DNA of 64,000 nt from Impatiens glandulifera (taxonomy: Eukaryota; Streptophyta; Magnoliopsida; Ericales; Balsaminaceae). Below the pieces are notes generated by a model that was not told where the DNA came from, searched no databases, and saw only the letters and a list, made by a program, of their open reading frames with translations. Position 1 is the stretch's first letter, and each line of letters opens with the position of its first letter. A program made the translations under genes and the position numbers. This document shows, piece after piece, positions 12,262-25,638 of this stretch. The stretch spans positions 84,864,846 to 84,928,845 of the forward strand of contig NC_061862.1 of NCBI RefSeq assembly GCF_907164915.1, in the 5' to 3' direction.

Positions 12262-12595
12262 TGAAGCATATATGCCAAATAAAAAAATAAAAAAATTACA
12301 TTATAATTGTAAATCATGATATAAAAAAATAATTGATCATTCTCTACAAATAAAAAATAAATATATATTAAAAAAAATAAAATATATAACTTTTAAATTT
12401 AACAATTTTATATAAGATCTTAATTAAGATAAACTCAATTAACACATCATTATATGTAATAAAAGAATTATAACAACTCTACTCCGTCTCGTGATTCTAC
12501 ATTTTGTTTGCCTAATCACATATATCTAAGGTAAATCCCTCGTTTCTATGGGCTACAAATAAAATAATTACTCATTTCAATGATCTATAAAATTA

Positions 12596-13054
12596 AGGTC
12601 ATCTCTAACTCAAATACTTATTCTCAAACCCAAAACGCAATAAATATCTCATCAAATCAAATAATAATTCATCTTCAACCTAAAAACTTAAACTCAAAAG
12701 AATATTTTGAAAATATTCCTTTTTATAATAATTTTTTTATTTTTTCAATATTATTTATATATTTATCTAAAATTACAAATTAAACCCGTAACTTTACAAC
12801 AATTTATTAATCACTTTTAAATTCTCATTCAATTAAAGAAAATTTTGATAAAATTAATTATAAATCAATTATTTATATAACTACATAAAACATATAAATA
12901 AATAAAATATGTAAACAAATTAAAATATAAATAAGTTATATAAATTAATTAAAAACAAACTAAAAAGACTGTGTTCCTGCATATTTGAGTTTGGAAGAGA
13001 GAGATTTTGCAGGAAAACTTAAAATGCAGTTAAATTTGCAAGTGAGTTGGAGGA
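12596..13054. mobile_element. Third MITE copy (TTA-flanked)
   Basis: The left end AGGTCATCTCTAACTC is preceded by TTA (12593-12595). The right end has GAGTTGGAGGA followed by TTA (13055-13057). Internal stretches such as AAACCCAAAACGCAATAAAT parallel the MITEs at 7566 and 8207. More diverged, hence probably older. Confidence 0.6.
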
Positions 13055-14500
13055 TTAAAACTTATAATTGGTCCAATTCTTGAATTGTCAGTGATTCCGA
13101 TATTCATTTTGCTATGAAAATTATTTGGAAGGGGACATTTCGATGCTATTCATCATTGTACTTATTATTAGCCACACTGTTTTACGGATTGTTGATCTCA
13201 TATCCTACTTCTTCCCCATTTTACAGCAGTCCTACACTGCAAATTTCTCATTAACTCTTTGCCACTACCAAGTTTTTCTTAGAGTTTCGAGGTAAGAAAC
13301 TCCCTTGTAGATTCCACGGTGGCATGATGAATCACCAGATATCTATATAATTTTGTTTAACTTTAACCATATGAAGTGTCAAATGGGTGATGTTTGAAAA
13401 AAAAAGAAATCTCAATTTGCTCAATTTGACATTTAGACCATTTTTTTTATTTTGTTTATACATATAATTAATAATAAGTTTTGGTGGATAAAAATGATGA
13501 TTGAACCAATTTTATAAACGTAAAATAATTAAAACGATATTTTCTAATCCAAGTCAACAATTTGATTGTACATATTATTATATAAATTGATCCTGCATAT
13601 CCTTTTAATAAATAATAAATTTTATTTAAGAATATTTTTATCACTGAAAATTATTCTATTTCAATTTTATCTAAGCTATTCACTAAGCATGATTAGAATT
13701 GTGCTTCATTTTGTTTTTCCAAATTGACCCTCTCGACTTTTCAATTGTCAGACCTATGCTAATGCAACTATAAGGCTTAAATTATCAAGGATAATTAAGC
13801 AATTAAACTAAGTTATATTTGTTAATTTGAATATTAAATTGTTATATTTTTTATATTATTTAAAAGATATTAATATATGATGATAAAAAAATATTTAAAA
13901 ATATTAATATACAATGATAATTAATACAAAATATTTTAATTATAAAGTGAGAAATGTATTAATAAAAGAGTGAAAATAATTTTGATTTTGCATCAAAATA
14001 AAATATAAAAAATTGGGTAGAAGTAGCCAATTAGTTTTCAACCTCTTGTGGTCAAATATTTGTAATCCTTGTTTGATTTTGGGTTATATTTAAAATTAAT
14101 CACATATAAAATTAATTATTTTATTTATCCAAATTTTATTCCTTTGAAAAAAATTTATACTTATATTATCCTTTACCCTAAATAATCTAACCATTAAAAA
14201 CTAATATAATAAAAAAAAATAAGACAATAAAAATAGAATAACGAATTAAGTATGTAAACCGCAAACACACTTAACCATTAAACAAGCAGCATAACACTCA
14301 TAAACTTAAAATTAGTATTTACCTTTTATATTTAAAACAAATATAAGATATCTCATTTATAGCATTGTTCGATATAACTTAAGATTTGATATAATAAAAT
14401 AGCTGATTAAGTCAACCAATAAGATCCTATTGAACTTAGACAAGTGTTTAATTAAGAAAAACACAAAACCATCTTCATTGTTGTTGATTTCCAATTCCTC
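13055..14500. other. Intergenic DNA upstream of the 2-hydroxy-acid oxidase gene
   Basis: AT-rich. A less AT-biased part at 13090-13330 shows no recognisable open frame. No promoter element is assigned with confidence. Confidence 0.5.
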
Positions 14501-14662
14501 ACTTCTCGCCGCCTTTCTTTTACTGTCCGATTCCTCTGCCTTTCACCGGTGTAAGAATTCATGATCGAATCTCTACTCTTACTCTACAACCCAGTTAAAG
14601 CTTTGTTCCTTGATTTAAGATAGATGATGTTTTGTTTTTGTGATTGATTATTAGATCAAAAC
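14500..14662 (+). promoter_or_regulatory. Probable 5' UTR with intron of the hydroxy-acid oxidase gene
   Basis: Pyrimidine-rich leader-like DNA ends in CACCG|GTGTAAG near 14549, a plausible donor. TTGATTATTAG at 14644-14654 is a plausible acceptor eight bases before the ATG. A UTR intron of about 105 bases would fit; this is inference. Confidence 0.4.
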
Positions 14663-16489
<1,827 letters not shown>

Positions 16490-18427
16490 TAATAGGATTA
16501 TTTGTAATTGCTTGCTCTCCAATTATTAATAAATGTTTGCTCCAAACAAATATTATCTGTAATCATATCATAATTTGTACTAAATGGGGATTTACTGTTT
16601 TGGTTGTGAAATTGACAGACTTAATGAATGATGAAATAAATTTAATCTTGAAAAAAAATGAAGTTGAAGTGGTTAAGAGAAAAAACTAATGTTATTTTTA
16701 TTATTATAATTTAAACATTGACAATCATTTGGTACATATTAAACTATCATGAAAAGTAGAATTATAAACACTAGCATGGATTACGAATAAAAATGTAAAT
16801 AAAATATTATTTATATATAAATATATCAAATAAAAAATAATTAAATTTTGTGTTTAGAAAAAATTAGTAAAAAAAATTAATATTCATTTGACTTTAGAAA
16901 ATGATATTGATCATTTTTTACCGCCTAAAATAAATTCAAAATTAACTAATATTATGATTTTACTTCAAACACTTCTCAATTAATTTTTTATTACTCGTTA
17001 TTTCACTTCAAACATTTCTTAATTAAACTTATATTACTCATTATTTCACTTCAAGCATTTTGTAATGACATTTTACCTACTCATTATTAAAATCTGGATT
17101 CATTAATAGGTTAGTTAATTAATAAATTTTTATTATAAAATATCTTATATTTTTAAAAAAAAATAATAGTTATAATATGGTAAAACAAAAATATAGTTAA
17201 ATTTTAATTAAAAAAAAAACTAATATTCTATCTAAATAAACTTCGGATTTATTTGTGATCTTTAAAGTTTTAAACAATCTCTAATTATCTCTTATTAGAC
17301 TTCGCTTCGAGCATTTTGTATCAGTCTTATCCTTACTTTTAGCCTTTACCAATCGACTTCTCATATTATTAATCTCGTAACAATCACTCTCTTAATTCTA
17401 ACAATAATTTCTCAATCTCTCAAATTCTGACTCACATATACTATTATATTTTATCTTTCAAAGATAATATGATAATGGTTAATAAAAATATAGTTCAATT
17501 TTTAATTTAAAAACAATTAATATCCTACCAAAATAAATTTATAACTTATTAATATTGTGACATCGCTTTAAGCATTTTTTAATTATCTCTCATTAGGATT
17601 CACTTCGAGCATTTTGTATCGATCTTACACTTACTTTTGGCATTCCCAATCGACCTCTCATATTACTAATCTCGTAACTAACAATAAATAAAATATATTT
17701 AAAATTTTCATTTATAAACAACTAATATTCCACCAAAATAAACTTTGACTTACTAATATTCTGACCTCACTTTAAGCATTTTTTAATTGATCTCTCATTA
17801 TAGACCTCCATTCGATGAGTAATTTGTAGAGATCTTACCATTACATTTGACCTTCCCCGTCACCGGTTCACCGCAAATTCACACACACATTTACGTAGGA
17901 ACTCAAATATGTAATCTTACCTTTACTTTTGGTCTTCCCTGTCAACCATAAATTCACACATACATCACATATGTCATCTTACCATTACTTTTGGCCTTCT
18001 CATCGACCAAAAATTTACACACGCATTTACGTAGAGACTCACATATTCTATCACATCAAGTATGCATCCACTCTCAATAAGAACCATCATTCTTCCTTCC
18101 CTCAAAATTGCAATTCACACCCTTATGTACCATTACTTTCATTTTAATATTTATAAGTTTGCATTAATTGAGACTCAAAACTCTGGTATCAAATATGAAA
18201 TATGAACATTTTAACCAATTTAAATTTTTATGTATTTATAAATATTTAATCATTATTAATTAATAATAGATAAAATTTATAATGAATAAAAGAAAATTTT
18301 AATTAATTATATAAATAATAAATATATAGTGAAGGTATAAAATTAATTTTTTTTAATAAATTATTTAGAAATTTGAATTAAAGATTAAAGTAAATATATT
18401 TTTAAAATATAATATATAATTATATTA
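16490..18427. repeat. AT-rich DNA with diverged copies of a dispersed repeat
   Basis: Between 16930 and 18130 a motif recurs three or four times: CTTCGAGCATTTTGTAT, then TTACTTTTGGC with a CCAATCGAC-type stretch, then CTCATATTACTAATCTCGTAA. Similar motifs recur at 18720-18790, 19795-20010 and 33830-34330. Near 18180 the stretch ends in GGTATCAAATATGAAATATG, which resembles the tRNA-like head described at 20030-20110. It is probably a decayed repeat family; I cannot place it in a named superfamily. Confidence 0.45.
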
Positions 18428-18436
18428 TATTAATTA

Positions 18437-18609
18437 GAGAAAATGATATATACAACACTTTTGTACAACACCTACCTGATTTTCGCAAGAAAGAGAAAAT
18501 ATATCTTGAAAAAATATAAGAGAAAAATATTTTATTTTTCTTGCTAAATCAGGTAGGTGATGTACAAAAGTGTTGTATAAGGGTGCTATATATATATATA
18601 TCATTTCTC
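18437..18609. mobile_element. Foldback MITE with Mutator-like 9-bp target duplication
   Basis: The element is almost entirely two arms of an inverted repeat. Each arm carries CAACACTTTTGTACA and CACCTACCTGATTT, separated by about 60 AT-rich bases. Flanking 9-mers are TATTAATTA (18428-18436) and TATTAATCA (18610-18618), matching at 8 of 9. Ends start GAGAAA. Size and 9-bp duplication fit a short MULE-derived foldback element. Confidence 0.6.
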
Positions 18610-18842
18610 TATTAATCATTAATTTGTAAAATTAAATTTAATCTAAATTTAATGTTTATTTATATTTTTTTAAATGCATTATTAAAATATATTGCACTCA
18701 TATATATCATCTAAATTATCTTTCAATGAAGAATTCTTAACCATAATCATTCTCAATTCGCACCATACTTAAGCATTCGACTATGCCTTTTGGCTTTTGC
18801 TCACCCACCATAGAAGAATTTTTCGGTCTTCAAGGGTGCATT

Positions 18843-19779
18843 CAGGCCCAGCCCGGAGGGGTAGGCAGCCTAGGCCACGACCTAGGGCCTAGGACCAAAA
18901 AGGGGCCCATTTTTTTTATATATGCTAGGTATTAGTAAGAATTTTTAGTTTCTTATTCTTTAATTTTTTTTATTATGTTAGATTTTTTGGCCCATGGCTC
19001 TATAGCCCAAATAGAGAAACAAACTAACACTATCAGAACAAAAAATTGAAAACCCTACTATCTGTCTCTCTCAGTCTCTGTATCCTACATCGACAACGAA
19101 ACCGACAACGAAACTCACAATGAAACCGATAACAAAATAATTTCGACGGTGGCTCTGTTTCACTGGGTTGAGCCTTGAGGTAAGGTTAAACCATTAAAAG
19201 TGAAAATTCAACATCAGGGTTTGATTGTTATTTATTTTTATGTTTTGTTTTAAGATTGTGTATTTGTGTGGTTAAGCCGTAAAGATCTTTGAAAATAGTT
19301 TACTTGTTTGATGGCGCCAAAAAAATATTTATCTAGATATGAAAAACGAAAAAGGAAAGAATTAGAAGAACAATTTGTTAAATCTCAAAGTGGTGCGCTT
19401 GACAAGTTTGTTAAAAGAACAAAAGCTTCGAATTTTACTAGCATTGCCTGTTACGATAGCTTCTGCTGAAAGAAGTTTTTCTAAGTTAAAATTATTGAAA
19501 AATTATCTAAAATCTTTGATGTCTCAAGATAGATTGAATGGACTTGCTATTTTATGTATTGAAAAAGATTTTTTGGAATATATTGATTACGATACAATTA
19601 TCAATGATTTTGCATCTAAAAATGCAAGAAAAAGTCACTTTCGTTGACAATTTATGTTGCATATTTGTAGATATTGGAAGGTTATTGAATATCAACAGTG
19701 AAACACAAGTGAAGTTTATGTGTAGGGCCCCAATTTCGTATTTTCGCCTAAGGCCTAAAAAATCTCAGGAACGGCACTG
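18843..19779 (+). mobile_element. Internally deleted hAT transposon (zf-MYM/TTF-type)
   Basis: Perfect 8-bp target duplications GGTGCATT flank it (18835-18842 and 19780-19787). The ends read CAGGCCC and, reverse-complemented, CAGTGCC. Inside, an ATG at 19311 starts MAPKKYLSRYEKRKRKELEE, the N-terminus typical of zf-MYM-type (TTF-domain) hAT transposases. About 30 residues later the frame passes to the C-terminal dimerisation domain, so the catalytic centre has been deleted. It is non-autonomous. Confidence 0.8.
19311..19647 (+). pseudogene. Deleted hAT transposase (N-terminus joined to dimerisation domain)
   Basis: The frame from 19311 ends soon after SQSGALDKFVKR. In another frame, 19420-19647 reads ILLALPVTIASAERSFSKLK and then LKSLMSQDRLNGLAIL, the hATC dimerisation motif found at the C-terminus of zf-MYM-type hAT transposases. 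The BED/TTF-to-RNase-H-fold middle, several hundred residues in the family, is absent. Not a host gene. Confidence 0.75.
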
Positions 19780-19794
19780 GGTGCATTCTTAAAC

Positions 19795-20115
19795 ATTCGA
19801 TTACACCTTTCGGCATGATCTTATGCCCATAATCACCCCCGTTGACAAACGCTTTACTCAAGCCGACATTCCTAGTATTCGATTACACTTTTCGGCATGA
19901 ACTAATTCTCTGAATCACCCTTCGTGGACGAACCTTTAAGTTTTCTCACCAATATTTGCGTCACTCAAGCCAACATTCTCGCTTTCTCTTCATCTACTAA
20001 TGTTCGCACACTCACATATAATAATTACTTTTAGAGGGATTCGAACCCTTGTCTTAAATATGAAATGTTAACACTTAAATTGCTAGACCACTTATGATTA
20101 TTGAAATAATTTTAT
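19795..20115 (-). repeat. Dispersed repeat with tRNA-like head
   Basis: Read on the minus strand from 20105, AAGTGGTCTAGCAATTTAAG is an A-box-like segment, and GGGTTCGAATCCCTC at 20035-20050 is a good B-box. The remainder (20030-19795) carries the TTCGATTACAC…TTTCGGCATGA motif twice. Looser relatives of the head occur near 18180-18225 and 34310-34355. It looks like a second tRNA-headed repeat family. Confidence 0.45.
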
Positions 20116-21478
20116 GATTTTGTACGTGTATATAAATATTTTGTAAGTTACAATTTAAATAATTATATATATTATATAAAAAATTTATATTGATACAAAA
20201 AAATATAATAAAAATAATTATATCTCTTATCCTAATATTAAATAAAAAAAATGTTTTCGTTAATAATGATATATATATAGCATTATATCTAATAAAATTA
20301 ATTAAATTTTTTAACTTAATTTTATTTAGTAAGAATAAGACACATTGAGTACATATTTTTAAATTTATTGTAATTTTTTTGTTGTTAAATTTATTTTGTT
20401 TTTTTTTATGTATTCCGTGTGCATCCTAACATTCAATACATATAGCATTTTTTTAATTTTATTTTTAAACGTTTTAAATTTATGTGCGGGTCAACCAATG
20501 ATCCGACCCAAGTATTTATTTAATCTCACATATATATTCAAATTGACCACAACTCTCGATCCAACAAATTCAAATTAAGCATTATTATATATTATATAGA
20601 TTTAATTATTATAAATGTCGCGCGTTCAACGAATTTTGTGTAAAATTTAAAATATAATGTCTTATTAACTTAGTTGGTTAAAGGGTTGTACTTGTTTTGT
20701 TATATTCCAAGTTCAAAAAATACATATAGTATTTTAATTTTATTTTTAAACGTTTTAAGTTCACAATCCGACTCAAGTATCCATTTACTTTCACATATAT
20801 ATCCAAATTAACCACAGTTCTCGACCTGACAAATTCAAATTAAGCATTATTATATGTTTTCTCTTATTTATGTCAAATTCACATTAATTTATCATTTACT
20901 AAATTAAATATATTTTTTTTATTTATGCATAATGCCCATTATTTTTTCATTTAATACCACAAGAATTTGATAAGATATATGGTAAGCACATATAAGCTGT
21001 GGTGATAGCGTAGATGTTCTACAGGTAAAGATATAAATAAAAGATTATTTATTTATAAATATTTTAGATAAAAATAATATTATTTAAATTTATTGAATCA
21101 ATTTTAGTATGTAAAAAATTAAGTTTAGTCCAAATTTAATATTTAACATAAATTTTAAATTAATTAAGTGTATAAAATTATAAAAATAATTGTGTGCTTC
21201 AAATTTATTATGTTTATTTGAAAAATATTTAAAGAAAAGATTAAATATATAGATGATAAGATAAGTTGCACGTAAACCAATCATATCAATTAACAACAAT
21301 AGTTCATTCGAATAAAAAGTAGTTTTAATAAAATGTCTTTAAAATTTCAATTATGGATCAAATTATATAAAATTATACTTTGATCTAATATTATTTATTG
21401 TTATATTTGATATTCTTATTTAAAAAATAAAAATATTATAAAATTATCTAACTAATTCATTTACATTTTTTTTATTCT
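20116..21478. repeat. AT-rich spacer with two related direct repeats
   Basis: Segments at about 20455-20590 and 20735-20860 are related: each has TTTTATTTTTAAACGTTTTAA, a stretch of Cs and As with CCGAC, and a shared end, ACAAATTCAAATTAAGCATT. No coding sequence is recognised. Confidence 0.5.
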
Positions 21479-22185
21479 CAATCAACATCCAAGGATATGC
21501 CTTACACTAATAAGGTCTGAAAATCAACCAAAGACTACACAACAACAATAAACTACTAACTATTTTCTTATTTATCATAAACAGACTATTTGTGAGTCTA
21601 ACTATTACAAAACAAAGTGCAGTTATAAATAATTATTTGGAAGAGATGAAATGGATAACTTTTGTCATTACGTGATACTTTGAATTATAAATTAAAGTTT
21701 CACATATTATAAATCATGAAATAATAAGAGAAAAAAATATAATATATATTAAAAAATAATTTGTTCAATTAAATTATTAAAATAAATTAAGTACATCATA
21801 TTTCAAAGGTTTCATAATACATAATTTGTTATGATTATAGTTGTTAATAAAGTTAAAGCTCACAAGAAAAATATAGGACAAAATAGAAATTATGTATAGA
21901 TTAATAGAATATTATACGATAATATCGCAACTAGCGTCTAAATCACAATCAACATCCACGAATATGCCTTACACTAATAAGGTCTGAAAATCAACCATAG
22001 ACTACACAACAACAATAAACTACTAACTATTTTCTTATTTATCATAAACGGACTATTTGTGAGTCTATCTGTTACAAAACAATGTACATATATAAATAAT
22101 TATTTGGACGAGATGAAATGAAGAAATTTTGTCATTACGTGATACTTTGGATTATAAATCAAAGTTTCACATAATATAGATCAGG
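21479..22185. repeat. About 235-bp direct repeat, two copies 467 bp apart
   Basis: 21480-21715 and 21947-22182 share long runs, for example CTTACACTAATAAGGTCTGA, then ACTACACAACAACAATAAAC, then TTTTGTCATTACGTGATACTTTG. By eye they differ at only a few percent of positions. The sequence has no coding potential. Confidence 0.75.
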
Positions 22186-23974
22186 AATAATCACAAACTT
22201 ATTTAAAGTTATATGAAATTGGAAATAAATTATAAGAAATTATAATTAAGAAACTACTTTGAACAATTTGAACCACAATGAGAAACTATGACTCTAGAAA
22301 TAAGCCCTCAAACGAAACACATGTTAGTTTTCTATTATATCATGTTCATACTTTGGGTAGACTTTTCATATTATTATATAATCTTTGGATTTTTCTATTG
22401 AGAGTTACCACGTGGTCTAAAGAGGGAGTGGAATCGCCTTCGAAATTCATCAGCTCCAGTTCGAAATCGGCAACGGTTATGTTAGAGGTTGAATTTAACA
22501 CAAAGGGCCAAGAATATCATCCTTCAGCAAGCACTGCATCCCCTTTAACTGTAAGAGATAAAAAGTTTAGGGTTCGTAAGGTATATGCTGCTTTTTTTCC
22601 AAAAAAGATGAGGAATAGAAAGGTTACCATGGGTCAAAAGAGGGAGTAGAATCGCCTTTGAAATTCATCCACTCCAGCTCGAAATCGTCAACGTTGAAGT
22701 TGTCACTCAGCGTCTATGGATCAATGATCGCTCATCTAGTACAGAATAGTGTCTCGCCCGTCCGAAACACTAGCAAAAAAATAAAATAATGAATAGGTGA
22801 GAGACGGAAAAGTAAAAAAATGAATATGTGAGAGAAAGAAAAGCTTACAAAGATTTTTTTTGTTCTTATAAAATGTTTAGGGTTTGTAAGGTATATGTTG
22901 TTTTTTTTTCGAAAAAGAGAAGGAATAGAAATCTTACCACGGGTTGAAAGAGGGAGTGGAATCGCCTTTAAAATTCATTCGCTCCAGCTCGAAATCGTCA
23001 ATGTTGAAGTTGTCACTAAGCGTTTGTGGATCGAGGAATGCTCATCTAGTGCGGAATAGTGTCTCGTCTGTCCAAAACCCTAACAGAAAAGTAAAAAAAA
23101 TGAATAGGTGAGAGACGGAAAAGTAAAAGAAGGAATATGCGAGAAAGAAAGTCTTACAAATATTTTTTTTATAAAAAGTTTAAGGTTCATAAGGTATATT
23201 CTGTTTTTTTTAAAAGAGAAGGAATAGAAAGATTACCACGAGTTGAAAGAGAAAGTGAAATCGCCTTTGAAATTCATTCACTCCAGCTCGAAATCGTTAA
23301 CATTGAAGTTGTCACTCAACGTCTACGGAACGAGGATCGCTCATCTAGTGCAGAATAGTGTCTCACCCGTCCAAAACCCTAGTAGAAAAGTATAAGAATA
23401 AATATGTGAGAGGCGGAAAAGTAAAAAAGGAATATGTAAGAGAAAGAAAAAATTTTCAAAGATTTTTTTTTGTTTTTATAAAAATTTTAGGGTTCGTAAG
23501 GTATATGCTGCTTTTTTTCCGAAAAAGAGAAGGAATAAAAAGTTGACCACGGGTCGAAAGAGGGAGTGGAATCGCCTTTGAAATTCATCTGCTCCACCTC
23601 AAAATCGTCAACGTTGAAGTTGTCACTCAGCGTCTGCGGATCGAGGATCGCTCATCTAGAGCGGAATAGTTTCTCGCCCGTCCAAAACCATGGTAGAAAA
23701 GTAAAAGAATGAATAGCTAAGAGACGGAAAAGGAAAAGAATGAATATGTGAGAGAAAGAAAAAACCTTACAAAGATTTTTTTTTTGTTTTTCTCTTATTT
23801 ATGTTTAATTCCCATTAATTTATCATTTATTAATTTAAACATTTACTTTATTTATGTCTAATTTATCATTTATTAAAATGAACGTTTTTCTCTTATTTAT
23901 GTCTAATACACATTAATTTATCATTTAACACCACGAGAATTTGATGAGAAATATGCTAAAATGTGGCGAGAGGG

Positions 23975-24567
23975 TAGGGGTGTTCAATATTTGGTCTGAA
24001 CCGAATATCCGACCGAATTCGAATTCACCGAATTCGAATAAACCGAATTCAAATTCCATTTTTGGTTTCGAATCGAATTTCAAACCAATTCGAATTCAAA
24101 TACGGTTTTCGAATTAGTTTTCGAGTTTGAGTTTCAACTCGAAAATCAAACCGAAAACCGAATTCATTTTTTTATTATATATTTTCCAAACATAGTTTAA
24201 GAAAAAGTTCAAAATAATCAAATTAGAATATTTTGAAGTCAAGATTTAATAATAAAAAAGAAGGTAACAAAAGCACCAATGGTCTAGTGGTAGAATGGTA
24301 CCCTGTTATAGTATAGATCCGGGTTCAATTTTTAGCTGGTGTAATTTATTTTGAGTTTTGTTAGTTTTAAAGAATAAAAAAAATGAATTTGGTTTGAATA
24401 CGAATTATTCGAAATTCAAACCGAATATCAAATTCGAATTCGGTTCGGTTTAATTAAAATTTATTCGAATTCAGTTCGGTTTTCGAATTGGCTAAAAAAA
24501 ATAAAAATTCGAATAAACCGAACTGAGGAACTCGAATAACCCGAAAACCGAACCAATGAACACTCTA
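23975..24567. mobile_element. Non-autonomous hAT element carrying a tRNA-Gly pseudogene
   Basis: 8-bp target duplications CGAGAGGG occur at 23967-23974 and 24568-24575. The ends read TAGGGGTGTTCA and, reverse-complemented, TAGAGTGTTCA. Both subterminal zones are packed with GAATTCGAAT/CCGAATTCGA motifs in inverted orientation. There is no transposase. The middle holds a decayed tRNA-Gly (24273-24343). Confidence 0.8.
24273..24343 (+). pseudogene. tRNA-Gly pseudogene inside a hAT element
   Basis: The 71 bases align end to end with plant tRNA-Gly(GCC): acceptor GCACCA… paired with …TGGTGT, an intact A-box GGTCTAGTGGTAGAATGGTA, and a nearly intact B-box GGGTTCAATTT. The anticodon loop reads CTGTTAT where the functional gene has CTGCCAC, so the anticodon is now GTT, and the 3' half of the anticodon stem (AGTAT) no longer pairs well with GTACC. 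Most differences are C-to-T. It has no charging identity and is almost certainly non-functional. Confidence 0.8.
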
Positions 24568-25081
24568 CGAGAGGGTATATGTTACCCTAGATTTTTATAT
24601 TAAGCATCATTATATATATATATATATAAATATATAGAAATCTTACCACTGGTCGCAAGAGGGAGTGAAATTGTCTTTGAAATTCATCCGCTCCAGCTCG
24701 AAATCGTCAACGTTGAAGCTGTTACTCAGCGTCTACAGAACGAGGATCGCTCATTTAGTGCGGAATAGTGTCTCACCCGTCCAAAACCCTAGCAGAAAAG
24801 TAAAAGAATGAATAGGTGAGAGATGGAAAAGTAAAAGAAGGAATATATGTGAGAGAAAGAAAAACTTTACAAAGATTTTTTTGTTTTTCTCTTATTTATA
24901 TTGAATGCCTGTTAATTTATCATTTATTAATTTGAACGTTTTACTCTTATTTATGTCTAATTTATCATTTATTAAATTGAACAATTTTCTTTTATTTATG
25001 TCTAATACTCATTAATTTATCATTTAATACCACAAAGCTTGAGAGCATATATGTCACCCTAGATTTTTTATATTAAGTATC

Positions 25082-25082
<1 letters not shown>

Positions 25083-25125
<43 letters not shown>
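25083..25125. repeat. (AT)n microsatellite
   Basis: About 40 bases of alternating AT between two units of the tandem array. Confidence 0.95.
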
Positions 25126-25129
<4 letters not shown>

Positions 25130-25538
25130 TTACCACGTGTCGAAAGAGAAAGTGGAATAGCCTTTGAAATTCATCCGCTCCAGCTCGAAATCATCAACGT
25201 TGAAGTTGTCACTCAGCGTCTGTGGATCAAGGATCGTTCATCTAGTGCGGAATAGTGTCTCGTCCGTCCAAATCCCTTGTAGAAAAGTAAAAGAATGAAT
25301 AAGTGAGGGGCGGAAAAGTAAAAGAAGGAATATGTGAGAGAAAGAAAAGTCTTACATTTTTTTTCTCTTATTTATGTCTAATGCCCATTAATTTATTATT
25401 TATTAATTTGAACGTTTTTTTTTTCTTATTTATTTTTAATTTATCATTTATTAAATTGAACGTTTTTTCTCTTATTTATGTCTAATGTCCATTAATTTAT
25501 CATAAGAAATATGATAAGCGCTGTTATAGTAAGCATCA

Positions 25539-25638
<100 letters not shown>

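Larger units (their letters stand above)
22400..25265. repeat. Tandem array of ~300-bp units carrying an exon-like segment
   Basis: At least six units have cores near 22420, 22640, 22950, 23250, 23560, 24660 and 25145 (the first is the most diverged). Spacing is about 298-312 bases where uninterrupted. Each core has AGAGGGAGTGGAATCGCCTT, then TCCAGCTCGAAATCGTCAAC, then CTCATCTAGTGCGGAATAGT. On the minus strand the core reads LSDNFNVDDFELERMNFKGD followed by STPSFDPW and a good GTAAG donor, so each unit contains what looks like the end of one exon. Units 4 and 5 are split by a hAT element. Later units also contain CTTATTTATGTCTAATGCCC-type subrepeats. Confidence 0.8.

Noticed and set aside
19375..19647. 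Host gene with a hAT dimerisation domain
   Set aside because: It lies between hAT ends with a perfect 8-bp TSD, and the rest of the transposase is missing.
22278..22649. 123-residue plus-strand open frame as a gene
   Set aside because: It overlaps the first, diverged unit of the tandem array on the other strand, and I see no domain, start context or splice site.
24273..24343. Functional tRNA-Gly or tRNA-Asn gene
   Set aside because: The anticodon stem and loop are broken, the T-stem is mutated and it lies within a transposon; called a pseudogene.
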